Source: Streptomyces sp. NBC_01262 (GTDB taxonomy: Bacteria; Actinomycetota; Actinomycetes; Streptomycetales; Streptomycetaceae). From it: DNA of 64,000 nucleotides. Where the stretch lies: positions 6,542,501 through 6,606,500 of the forward strand of contig NZ_CP108462.1 in assembly GCF_036226365.1 (NCBI RefSeq), given 5' to 3'. This document shows, one piece after another, positions 52,975-61,100 of this stretch. A model generated the notes under the pieces. The model was given only the letters and a program-made list of their open reading frames with translations. It did not search any database and was not told the DNA's origin. Every line of letters begins with the position of its first letter. Position 1 is the stretch's first letter. The position numbers and the translations under genes are program-made.

Positions 52975-54366
52975 ATGTCCGCTCACACCCGCAGGATCGC
53001 GATCGCGCTGACCGCGGCGGCGGCGAGCGTCGGCGCCCTGATCGCCTGTTCGGCCGGCCCCGCCGCCAAGGCCGCCGCCTCCTCGCCCGCCGGCAGCCAC
53101 AAGGCGTCCGTGAACGCGGACTTCAACGGCGACGGCTACGCGGACCTCGTCGTCGGCTCCCCGTACGCGAAGGTCGGCGGGCGGAGCGGAGCCGGGTATG
53201 TGGCCGTGATGTACGGCTCGGCGCACGGGCTCTCCGCCGCGCACCGCACGGTGATCAGCCGCGCCACGCCGGGCGTCCCGGGAGCCCCGGCCGTCTCCAG
53301 GGGATTCGGAAACGCCGTGTCCAAGGGCGACCTGGACGGGGACGGATACGCCGACCTGGTCATCGGCTCCGCAAGGGAAGACGGCTCGGTCATCGTGTGG
53401 GGCGGCAGGCACGGCCTCTCCGGCGCCACCGGCATCCCCCACTACCGGTCGCTGTCCGCGATCGGCGACTACAACGGCGACGGACACCCCGACCTGGCGC
53501 TCTTCCACACCACGCGCACCCCGGAGGACGCGCCGGAAGGCACCGACTCGGTGCTCTGGTACGGGCCGCTGACGCGGGCCGGGAAGCCCGCCTCGACGTC
53601 CGTCTTCGGCACGTCCGACGGCTTCTACGAGGCGGAGTCCGCGGTGAGCGGGGACGTCGACCACGACGGGTACGCGGACCTGGCGGTCACTGCCTACAGA
53701 GGCGAAGACGACCCCGCCACCAGCCTCTACTTCGGCAGCGCGTCCGGACTGAGCACCGCGCCGGACGACGGGGCCGTCCCCCAGGGCGACAGCGTCGCGC
53801 TCGGTGACGTCAACGGTGACGGCTTCGCCGACCTGGTCGTCGGAGCCGCCGGAGCCCCTCTCGTCGTCGCGTACGGCTCGGCAGCCGGGATCACCTCCAA
53901 GTCCCGCTGGACGACCATCACCGGCAAGAGCGGCCAGGCCGGATTCGGCGGTTCCGTGGCCGTCGGCGATGTGACCGGCGACGGCATCGACGATGTCGCG
54001 GTGGGCGTCGCCAACGAGCGCGTGAGCGGTGTCTACTCCGCGGGGGCGGTCGTGCTGCTGCCGGGCCGCCGGAGCGGGCTCACCGCTGCGGGCGCCCAGG
54101 AGCTCAGCCAGGACACCGCGGGAGTGCCCGGCAAGGCCGAGAAGGGCGACTTCTTCGGCTGCACCGTCCAGTTGGTCGACGTGGACGCCAACGGCCACGC
54201 CGACCTGGCAGCCGCCGCCTACGGCGAGGACGAGGTGAGCGGCGCCGTCTGGCTGCTGCGCGGCAGGCCCGCCGGGCTGACCTCCCGTGAGGCCTTCGCC
54301 TTCGGCGGCAAGGCCATCGGCGCGGCCCACGGCAGGAATTCGTTCTTCGGCCTCGCCCTCGGGTGA
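52975..54366 (+). CDS. FG-GAP repeat lipoprotein (integrin-like beta-propeller)
   Basis: The 463-residue protein has a basic start, a hydrophobic signal and the lipobox LIAC (Cys near residue 25), so it should be a lipoprotein. It then has seven or so FG-GAP blades, each with a calcium loop of the D-x-N/D-x-D-G-x-x-D type (DFNGDGYADLVVG, DLDGDGYADLVIG, DYNGDGHPDLALF, DVDHDGYADLAV, DVNGDGFADLVV, DVTGDGIDDVAV, DVDANGHADLAA). It lies between rmlB and rmlD and probably binds or scaffolds surface glycans. No enzyme site is seen. Confidence 0.88.
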   Translation: MSAHTRRIAIALTAAAASVGALIACSAGPAAKAAASSPAGSHKASVNADFNGDGYADLVVGSPYAKVGGRSGAGYVAVMYGSAHGLSAAHRTVISRATPGVPGAPAVSRGFGNAVSKGDLDGDGYADLVIGSAREDGSVIVWGGRHGLSGATGIPHYRSLSAIGDYNGDGHPDLALFHTTRTPEDAPEGTDSVLWYGPLTRAGKPASTSVFGTSDGFYEAESAVSGDVDHDGYADLAVTAYRGEDDPATSLYFGSASGLSTAPDDGAVPQGDSVALGDVNGDGFADLVVGAAGAPLVVAYGSAAGITSKSRWTTITGKSGQAGFGGSVAVGDVTGDGIDDVAVGVANERVSGVYSAGAVVLLPGRRSGLTAAGAQELSQDTAGVPGKAEKGDFFGCTVQLVDVDANGHADLAAAAYGEDEVSGAVWLLRGRPAGLTSREAFAFGGKAIGAAHGRNSFFGLALG

Positions 54367-54424
54367 CGAACGCCTGCCCCACTAGAATCGGAACACTGCA
54401 GGAACGCCGGATGACAGGAACACG

Positions 54425-55303
54425 ATGAGCGGTAGCTGGTTGATCACCGGAGCGGGCGGAATGCTGGGCCAGGACCTCCTGGCCAGGCTGAACGGTGAAT
54501 CCGTTGTGGCCCTGGACCGAAAGGCCCTCGACCTCACCGACCCCGACGCGGTCCTCGCCGCGGTCGAGGAGCACCGGCCGGACGTCGTGGTCAACTGTGC
54601 CGCCTGGACCGCCGTCGACGACGCGGAGACCCAGGAGGAGCAGGCCCTGCGCATCAACGGCGACGGGCCCCGGCACCTCGCCGAGTCCTGCGCCAAGACC
54701 GGCGCGAAGCTGCTCCAGGTCTCCACGGACTACGTCTTCGCGGGCGACGGCACCTCCCCGTACGCCGAGGACGCCCCCACCGCCCCGCGCAGCGCGTACG
54801 GCCGCACAAAGCTGGCCGGCGAGCAGGCGGTCCTGGCCGCCCTTCCCGAGGCCGGCTACGTGGTGCGCACGGCGTGGCTGTACGGGGCGGGCGGCGGCAA
54901 CTTCGTCCGTACGATGATCAAGCTGGAGGGCATCAAGGACACCCTCGACGTGGTCGACGACCAGCGCGGCCAGCCCACCTGGACCGCAGACCTCGCCGAC
55001 CGCCTGGTCCGGCTCGGGCAGGCGGCCCTGGCGGGCACCGCCCCGGCGGGCGTCTACCACGGCACCAGCGGCGGCGAGACGACCTGGTTCGGCTTCACCC
55101 GGGAGATCTTCCGGCTCCTGGGCGCCGACCCCGAGCGGGTCCGCCCCACCACCAGCGAGGCCTTCGTCCGCCCCGCCCCCCGCCCGGCGTACAGCGTCCT
55201 CGGCCACGACCGCTGGCGCGCCGCCGGCATCGAGCCGGTCCGCGACTGGCGCGAGGCGCTTGCCGAGGCCTTCCCGGCGCTGCTGGCGGCCGAGCGGGGC
55301 TGA
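54425..55303 (+). CDS. rmlD: dTDP-4-dehydrorhamnose reductase
   Basis: Last step of dTDP-L-rhamnose synthesis. The 292-residue SDR protein has ITGAGGMLGQDLL at its start, NCAAWTAVDDAE, the STDYVFAGDG motif and YGRTKLAGE with the catalytic Tyr-x3-Lys, all typical of RmlD. ATG at 54425. It converges on rmlC, 58 bp between stops. Confidence 0.96.
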   Translation: MSGSWLITGAGGMLGQDLLARLNGESVVALDRKALDLTDPDAVLAAVEEHRPDVVVNCAAWTAVDDAETQEEQALRINGDGPRHLAESCAKTGAKLLQVSTDYVFAGDGTSPYAEDAPTAPRSAYGRTKLAGEQAVLAALPEAGYVVRTAWLYGAGGGNFVRTMIKLEGIKDTLDVVDDQRGQPTWTADLADRLVRLGQAALAGTAPAGVYHGTSGGETTWFGFTREIFRLLGADPERVRPTTSEAFVRPAPRPAYSVLGHDRWRAAGIEPVRDWREALAEAFPALLAAERG

Positions 55304-55361
55304 CCTGCTGACCTGCGGCGTTCCGGGGCCTGTCCAGCCGGACGTCCCCGGCACGCTTCGG

Positions 55362-55958
55362 CTACTGCCCGCGCAGCTGCCCGTAGTACGCCTGGCAGTC
55401 CGCGTACGAGGGGAGCAGGCCCTGCGCCTCGGCCTCGGCGAAGGTGGGCGCGGCGGCGTCCTTGTCGGACAGCAGCGGCTCGATGCCCGCGGGCCACTCG
55501 ATGCCGAGGTCCGGGTCGAGCGGGTTGATGCCGCGCTCGCGCTGCGGGGCGTAGCCCTCGGAGCACAGGTAGACCACCACCGCGTCGTCGGTGAGGGCCA
55601 GGAAGGCGTGCCCGAGGCCCTCGGAGAGGTAGACCGAGTGGTGGTCGGCGTCGTCCAGGCGGACGGCCTCCCACTGCTTGTACGTGGGCGAGCCGGTCCG
55701 GATGTCGACGATCACGTCGAGCACGGCGCCGCGTACGCACTTGACGTACTTGGCCTGGCTCGGCGGCACATCGGCGAAGTGGATGCCGCGCAGGGTGCCG
55801 CGGGCGGAGACCGAGCAGTTGGCCTGGGCGAGCCGCAGGTCGTGGCCGGTGGACTCCGCGAAGTCCGGCCCCTTGAACCACTCGTGGAAGCTGCCCCGGC
55901 TGTCGGGGAAGACCTTCGGCTCATGCACCCAGGCCCCGGAGATGCCGAGCTGCCGCAT
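55362..55958 (-). CDS. rmlC: dTDP-4-dehydrorhamnose 3,5-epimerase
   Basis: Third step of the pathway. The 198-residue cupin has FPDSRGSFHEWF near residue 17-28 and the catalytic His60 in GTLRGIHFADVP. QAKYVKCVRGAVLDVIVD follows as landmarks (KYV, RG, DV-VD). YLSEGLGHAFLAL ends the cupin core. ATG at 55958 (AAGGA 10 bases upstream) is preferred over a GTG three codons earlier. It is on the opposite strand from the other rml genes, behind its own promoter after a terminator. Confidence 0.95.
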   Translation of the reverse strand: MRQLGISGAWVHEPKVFPDSRGSFHEWFKGPDFAESTGHDLRLAQANCSVSARGTLRGIHFADVPPSQAKYVKCVRGAVLDVIVDIRTGSPTYKQWEAVRLDDADHHSVYLSEGLGHAFLALTDDAVVVYLCSEGYAPQRERGINPLDPDLGIEWPAGIEPLLSDKDAAAPTFAEAEAQGLLPSYADCQAYYGQLRGQ

Positions 55959-55988
55959 TACGATCACGTCCTTGTTGCGTGGTACGAA

Positions 55989-56016
55989 GCGGGGCCCTCC
56001 GGCCGGAGGGCCCCGC
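55989..56016. terminator. perfect palindromic terminator between the GT2 gene and rmlC
   Basis: The arms GCGGGGCCCTCCGG and CCGGAGGGCCCCGC abut without a spacer, so the hairpin folds with a few central bases as loop. It ends the glycosyltransferase transcript before rmlC. Confidence 0.85.
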
Positions 56017-56038
56017 GAACTGCTGGTGGATCGCTAAT

Positions 56039-58108
56039 CTACGCGCCGAACCTGGCCGCCGCGTTCCGCAGCTTCTTGCGCGTCGCCGGCTTCACCCGGC
56101 GCATCACCGGGCCGCCGATCCGGCGCAGGATGCCGCGCTTGGCGGACTGCCGCCGCATCGACGCGGCCTCCTTGGCGGTGGCCGGGTCGACGGAGGCGTG
56201 CTCGTCGCCGAGCCGCAGGCGGCCCCGCTCGTCCACGTGGACCGTGCCGATCTTCAGCTCGGGGCCGCCGTGGCCGTCGAGCCGGGCGGCCAGCCGCCAG
56301 GTGCCGGCGCGCAGCCCGGTGAAGGGCGACTTGCCGTACGCGTGGTCCAGCGCGAGCAGGTGCACCCTGCCGCCGACCGGCTGCAGCGTGGCGGGCAGCG
56401 CGAGCGAGCCGGCCTGGTCGCCCTTGCCGCGCAGCACCAGCCAGGCCGGCGCCGGAGCGGTGCCGGGTACGGAGACCGCGGCCAGCTCGATCTCCAGGGC
56501 GGAGACGTCCGGTACGCGCAGCACCTCGCGGTCGGCGAGGATGTTGCCGAGCTTCTTGCCGCGCCGGTCGACGTCCAGCGACAGGTTGCCGTGCGGGTCG
56601 GTGAAGTACGGCACCGTGAGCTGGGCGGGCTTGCCGAGCACCGCGGGCAGGCAGCGCTCGTCGACGTGGGCCGCGCGGTCGGCGCCGAGCCGGGCCTTGC
56701 GGACCAGGCCGAGGCCGCGCACCGGGACCCACACGTCCCACATGCCCTTGGCCAGGGCGGCGCGGCCCTTCACGGCCCGGGGGTCGAGGTAGCCCTTGCC
56801 GCGCAGGACGACCTGGCAGCGGGCGTCGCCGTTCTCCAGCTCCTCCAGCTCCTCGACCTCGGCCTCGAACGAGGCCGGGCAGGACCATTCCACGGCCGTC
56901 TCCCGGTCGCGGATGCTCACCTCGGCCTTGTAGCCGTCGAGTTCGTCGGTGACGTCGACCAGCTCGCCGTCCTCCAGCACACCCTGGGTGAAGTCGGGGT
57001 GCAGGTAGTAGCGGTCGTCGCGGCGCAGCAGGGAGAGCGGCGCCTTGTCATCCCCGTAGACCAGCCGGGCGCTGATGGTGATGGCGATCCGGCCGTCCTC
57101 CCAGACGAGGTCCTCCAGCCGGGCGACGCCCTTGGCGGAGGCGGCGCGGCGGGCGATCTCGACCAGGCCCTGGCGGTTGTCGCGGCGCAGCAGCGTGGAG
57201 CGGATCCGCAGGATCGCCCCGAGGCCGTCGTGCACGGCGTCGTTGACGTGGTCGGCGGCCAGCGCGCTGATCGCGTCGACCATCTCGTCGAGATATTCGG
57301 GCGTGTACTTCACCACGGAGGGCTCACTGAGCCGGCCGAGCATCTCCACGCGGTAGAAGCGCCGGAGCAGACCATTCCGGAAATCGCCCGGCTCGGTGTT
57401 GGCGATCACGACGTCAATGACTTCGCGCAGGTTGCCGTAGTAACCGGAAGGGATGATTCTGGCGGAGCCGGCGTTCTTGCCGTCGTCGCGCTTGGAGTAG
57501 TAGTAGCAGGTGTAGTCGCCGAGGATGGAGACCACCTTCGCCGGGAAGTACGTCTCCATCATGTAGAGCTGGTCTTCGAGGCGGCGCTTGCCCTCGGGAT
57601 ACGCGATCTTGTTCTCGCGCAGGAACTCCGTGCGGAACATCTTGTGCGGCGTGAGGCTGTCGACCAGCGGCGCGTCGTGGATCGTGCACTTCTCGCGGTT
57701 GACGCGGAAGACGCCGTGCGGCACGCCGCGGAAGTTGCTGGCCACCTTGCCGAAGACGATGTCCGAGCCGTTGCGGTGGCCCATCTCGTAGAGCCGGCGC
57801 AGCGCGTCCGGCGCCATGAAGTCGTCCTGGTCGACGAAGTGCACATACTCGCCACGGGCCTCGGCCACGCCGATGTTGCGCGGCTTGCCCGGCCACCCCG
57901 AATTGGGGATGTGAATGACTCGGACGTGACTGTGCTCCGCGGCGAGCTTGTCCAGGCGGGCGGGAGTGTCGTCGGTCGACCCGTCGTCGACGAAAAGGAG
58001 CTCCAGTTCACCGGCCGGCAGCGTCTGACCGAGCAGAGAATCGACACATGGGTCGATGTACTTGCCCGGGTTGTACACCGGGACGATGACGCTCACCTTG
58101 ACCGACAT
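56039..58108 (-). CDS. TarS-like family 2 glycosyltransferase with long C-terminal domains
   Basis: The 689-residue protein has a GT-A domain: VSVIVPVYNPGKYI, FVDDGSTDDTP with Asp41/Asp42, and FVDQDDF (Asp93-Gln-Asp-Asp) for nucleotide-sugar and metal binding, then EDQLYM with the likely catalytic Asp. Helical and beta-sandwich regions (about 330-640) follow, resembling the trimerisation and carbohydrate-binding parts of TarS/TarP, which glycosylate poly(ribitol phosphate). The C-terminus is basic. With the CDP-ribitol-type and TagF genes nearby, decoration of a wall teichoic acid is the likely role. Confidence 0.85.
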   Translation of the reverse strand: MSVKVSVIVPVYNPGKYIDPCVDSLLGQTLPAGELELLFVDDGSTDDTPARLDKLAAEHSHVRVIHIPNSGWPGKPRNIGVAEARGEYVHFVDQDDFMAPDALRRLYEMGHRNGSDIVFGKVASNFRGVPHGVFRVNREKCTIHDAPLVDSLTPHKMFRTEFLRENKIAYPEGKRRLEDQLYMMETYFPAKVVSILGDYTCYYYSKRDDGKNAGSARIIPSGYYGNLREVIDVVIANTEPGDFRNGLLRRFYRVEMLGRLSEPSVVKYTPEYLDEMVDAISALAADHVNDAVHDGLGAILRIRSTLLRRDNRQGLVEIARRAASAKGVARLEDLVWEDGRIAITISARLVYGDDKAPLSLLRRDDRYYLHPDFTQGVLEDGELVDVTDELDGYKAEVSIRDRETAVEWSCPASFEAEVEELEELENGDARCQVVLRGKGYLDPRAVKGRAALAKGMWDVWVPVRGLGLVRKARLGADRAAHVDERCLPAVLGKPAQLTVPYFTDPHGNLSLDVDRRGKKLGNILADREVLRVPDVSALEIELAAVSVPGTAPAPAWLVLRGKGDQAGSLALPATLQPVGGRVHLLALDHAYGKSPFTGLRAGTWRLAARLDGHGGPELKIGTVHVDERGRLRLGDEHASVDPATAKEAASMRRQSAKRGILRRIGGPVMRRVKPATRKKLRNAAARFGA

Positions 58109-58249
58109 CCGATAACCACCTCACTGATACGTGTGATCGATACTTTAATTCAGGTCTCATTCACCCAGACGCGGTTCGCCCGTCATGCCCCGGCCCGCCG
58201 GGGTGGGGAGACGCGCGAAAGGGGTGAAAGGTGCCCAGGAGGATCCCAT

Positions 58250-58265
58250 TGTGACCAGCGTCACA
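58250..58265. promoter_or_regulatory. canonical Crp-type operator between GT2 and methyltransferase genes
   Basis: TGTGA-CCAGCG-TCACA is an exact match to the CRP half-site pair TGTGA-N6-TCACA. It also fits the Streptomyces form GTG-N6-GNCAC. It lies in the divergent region, 142 bp from the GT2 start and 125 bp from the methyltransferase start. Confidence 0.65.
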
Positions 58266-58389
58266 GTTTGTATACCGCCTGTGATGGGGGTAGTCGGCAG
58301 CGTGACCCTCGACACATCCGTCAAAGTGATGGTTGTGTGGGGCTGCCATAGGTCCGGCACAGCCCGCTAATAGACCCGGAGGATCACCG

Positions 58390-59205
58390 GTGCAACGTCA
58401 CGAACTCCTGCGCGCGCTCCACAAGGCCACGGCAGCCCGCAACTACCTGGAGATCGGCGTCAACGACGGCCGGAGCCTGGCGCTGTCCAAGGTGCCGAGC
58501 ATCGGGATCGACCCCGCCTTCAAGGTGAACGTCGATCTCCGCGGCGACATCCAGCTGGCCAGGACCACCAGCGACGAGTTCTTCGCCGGCAAGCGCCCGC
58601 TGGGACACCTCGAAAGCGCGCGCAACCCGCTGAAGAACATCCGCAAGGGCCGCCCGCTGTTCTCCCACTACGTGGGCGGCACCGCGCTGGACCTCGCCTT
58701 CATCGACGGCATGCACCTCTTCGAGTACGCGCTGCGCGACTTCATGAACGTCGAGAAGCACTCCCGCTGGGGCAGCGTGATCGTCCTCGACGACATGCTC
58801 CCGCGTGACGTCGACGAGGCGGCCCGCGACCGGCACACCCAGTTCTGGGCCGGCGACGTGTTCAAGGTCATCCCGGTGCTGCGCAAGTACCGGCCCGACC
58901 TCCTGGTGGTGCCGGTGGACACCGAGCCCACCGGGGTCGTCGTGGTCTTCGGCGCGGACCCGGACAGCGATGTGCTCAAGAAGCACTACGACGAGATCCA
59001 CGCCGAGTGGGTGGTGCCCGACCCGCAGAAGGTGCCCGAGAACATCCTCGGCCGCGCCGACGCCATCAGCCCCGAGGCGCTGCTCGGCGCGTCCTTCTGG
59101 CCCGAGCTGGTCCGGGCCCGCAATCTGCGCCTGCCCCGTGCGCGCGGCTTCGGGCGCCTGCGGTCGAAGATCGAGGCCGTCCTGCCCACCTCGGCAGCGG
59201 TCTGA
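58390..59205 (+). CDS. class I SAM-dependent methyltransferase-like protein
   Basis: The 271-residue protein has the SAM-site opening NYLEIGVNDGRSL at residues 18-30. An ALDLAFIDGMHLFEYALRDF segment matches the Methyltransf_24 family, followed by VIVLDDMLPRD. GTG at 58390 is chosen since GGAGG is 7 bases upstream. In polymer clusters such enzymes cap or modify sugars or the chain end, which is a plausible role. It is transcribed away from the GT2 gene across the Crp-like site. The substrate is unknown. Confidence 0.8.
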   Translation: MQRHELLRALHKATAARNYLEIGVNDGRSLALSKVPSIGIDPAFKVNVDLRGDIQLARTTSDEFFAGKRPLGHLESARNPLKNIRKGRPLFSHYVGGTALDLAFIDGMHLFEYALRDFMNVEKHSRWGSVIVLDDMLPRDVDEAARDRHTQFWAGDVFKVIPVLRKYRPDLLVVPVDTEPTGVVVVFGADPDSDVLKKHYDEIHAEWVVPDPQKVPENILGRADAISPEALLGASFWPELVRARNLRLPRARGFGRLRSKIEAVLPTSAAV

Positions 59206-59214
59206 CGTAGCCGA

Positions 59215-59248
59215 AGTACGGCGCCGGGCCCCGGCCCGGCGCCGTACT
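59215..59248. terminator. bidirectional terminator after the methyltransferase gene
   Basis: GTACGGCGCCGGGC (59216-59229) pairs with GCCCGGCGCCGTAC (59234-59247) around a 4-base loop, between convergent genes. Confidence 0.9.
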
Positions 59249-59249
59249 G

Positions 59250-61100
59250 TCACCGCAGGTCGGGGTACTGGCTCCAGCCGCTCGCGCCGATCCGCACCTT
59301 CGCCTTGAGCGGGGCGGCGGCATTGCCGCTGCCCGCGTAGAACCACAGCTCGCCCGCGGAGTTCGACGCCACCAGATCGGCGATGCCGTCGCCGTTGACG
59401 TCGCCCGGAGCGGCGATCTGGGTGTACTGGCTCCACCCGCTGCCGCCGATCTGCACCCGCGTGGCGAAGGGCGAGGCGGCGCTGCCGGTCCCCTTGTACA
59501 GGAAGAGCCCCTGCGAGCTGCGGGCCAGCAGGTCGGCCCGGCCGTCGGAGGTGAAGTCCCCGGCGCCCACAAGGGTGTTGTACTGGCTCCAGCCGCTGCC
59601 GCCGACCGACACCCGACCCTGTACGGACAGCCCGTCGCCGACGCCCGCGTAGAAGTAGAGGGCGGTGGAGCTGCGGGCGATCATGTCGCCCAGGCCGTCG
59701 CCGTTCAGGTCGCCGGGGCCCACGACGAGGTTGTACGCCGTCGAGCCGCCAGCGATCTGCGGGTCGGACACGGCGTAGTCCGCGATGTTGTAGAGGTGGC
59801 CGTCGGACACGTTGTGCACGACCAGGTCCGAAGTGCCCTCCTCGCGCAGCGAGGAGACATGGGCCAGCCGGTAGGCCGAGCGGGTCCAGCCCGTGCCGAC
59901 CTGCTGACGGGCCGAGAACTTACCCGTACCGGTGCTGTCGTAGTAGTAGACGACGCCGGCCGAAGTGCGGGCCACCAGGCCCGTCTTGCCGAAGGCCGGC
60001 GGGTTGCCCGCCCCGGCGAACTGGCCGGCCGTGCCCCATCCGGTGGCGCTGGCGGCCCGGGCCGCGAAGGCGCCGGTGCCCTTGCCGGCGTAGAAGTACA
60101 GCGTCCCGTCGTATCCCCGGGCCATGAGGTCCGCGGCGGCGTCGCCGTCGTAGTCGGCGCCGCCGACGATCTGGTTGTACTGGCTCCAGCCGGCGCCGCC
60201 GATCTGCGTCTTCGTCCCGAACGGCGAGGTCGTCGAGCCGTTGCCGGGGTAGAGGTAGAGCCCTGTGGCGCTGCGCGCGATGACATCGGCCAGGCCGTCG
60301 CCGTTCAGGTCGTCCGCGCCGACCAGTTCGTCGAACTGCGACCAGCCGGTGCCGCCGACCTTCTTGGCGGCGCCGAAGGGCGCGGCGGTGTCGCCGGTGC
60401 CCAGGAAGAGGTACAGGCCGGAGACGCTCCGGGCCAGCAGGTCCGGGTGCGCGTCGCCGTTGAGATCGCCGGGAGCGAGGATCTTGTTGTACGCCTGCCA
60501 CCCGCTGCTCAGGCTCTTGAACGCGTTGAGCCCGCCCTCGGTCGCCGCCCCGGCCCCGCTGTGCAGCCGCAGGGCTCCGGAGGCGGTGACGGTGAGCAGG
60601 TCCGGTGTCCCGTCGCCGGTCAGGTCGCCGGGCAGCAGCAGGTCCTTGACCTGGGAGCTGTCGGAGGTGATGACGGCGACCGGATCGGTGCCCGTTCCGG
60701 TGTCCAGGTACACGTCACCGGTGTGGATGCGGTACACGAGGTCGGAGGTGCCGTCGCCGTTGAGGTCGGAGCGCGCTGCGGCGGTGGCGTTCGCGGCGGC
60801 TGTGGTCGCTGTCAGCGCCGTGATCCGTTTGCCGGCGCTGCTCGTACGGTCCGGCACGCTGAACCCCGACGGCGCAGCGGCGGCGGAAGCGTCGAGGGAC
60901 ACCGACCCGGGGACGCCGCCGGGCAGCGAGCCGGCCGACGCGACGGACAGGGCGTAGCCCGTGCCGAGCAGGCAGGAACAGCCCAGTGCGAGGCCGATCG
61001 CGGCCCGCCTGCGGACCGGTATCGCGCGCCAGGCGTGGCGGCCGCCACGCGAGGGACCTGAGGGACTGGTGGAACCGGTGGTCACGGTCGCTCCCGTCAT
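59250..61100 (-). CDS. secreted FG-GAP/VCBS repeat protein
   Basis: The 616-residue protein has a basic N-terminus and a membrane/signal segment (about 31-52, including LALGCSCLLGTGYAL). A long series of VCBS/FG-GAP repeats follows, each with an aromatic strand and a calcium loop (DLNGDGTSDLVYR, DLTGDGTPDLL, DLNGDAHPDLLARS, DLNGDGLADVIARS, DYDGDAAADLMAR, DLNGDGLGDMIARS, DFTSDGRADLLARS, DVNGDGIADLVAS). The GWSQYN and LYFYAG words recur. It overlaps the phoD stop by four bases, so the two form an operon. It likely binds surface polymers or cells; no catalytic site is seen. Confidence 0.88.
   Translation of the reverse strand: MTGATVTTGSTSPSGPSRGGRHAWRAIPVRRRAAIGLALGCSCLLGTGYALSVASAGSLPGGVPGSVSLDASAAAAPSGFSVPDRTSSAGKRITALTATTAAANATAAARSDLNGDGTSDLVYRIHTGDVYLDTGTGTDPVAVITSDSSQVKDLLLPGDLTGDGTPDLLTVTASGALRLHSGAGAATEGGLNAFKSLSSGWQAYNKILAPGDLNGDAHPDLLARSVSGLYLFLGTGDTAAPFGAAKKVGGTGWSQFDELVGADDLNGDGLADVIARSATGLYLYPGNGSTTSPFGTKTQIGGAGWSQYNQIVGGADYDGDAAADLMARGYDGTLYFYAGKGTGAFAARAASATGWGTAGQFAGAGNPPAFGKTGLVARTSAGVVYYYDSTGTGKFSARQQVGTGWTRSAYRLAHVSSLREEGTSDLVVHNVSDGHLYNIADYAVSDPQIAGGSTAYNLVVGPGDLNGDGLGDMIARSSTALYFYAGVGDGLSVQGRVSVGGSGWSQYNTLVGAGDFTSDGRADLLARSSQGLFLYKGTGSAASPFATRVQIGGSGWSQYTQIAAPGDVNGDGIADLVASNSAGELWFYAGSGNAAAPLKAKVRIGASGWSQYPDLR

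Noticed and set aside
50818-55958. Rhamnose genes as part of an antibiotic biosynthetic cluster
   Set aside because: No polyketide, peptide or terpene synthase lies nearby; the neighbours are wall-polymer and surface genes.
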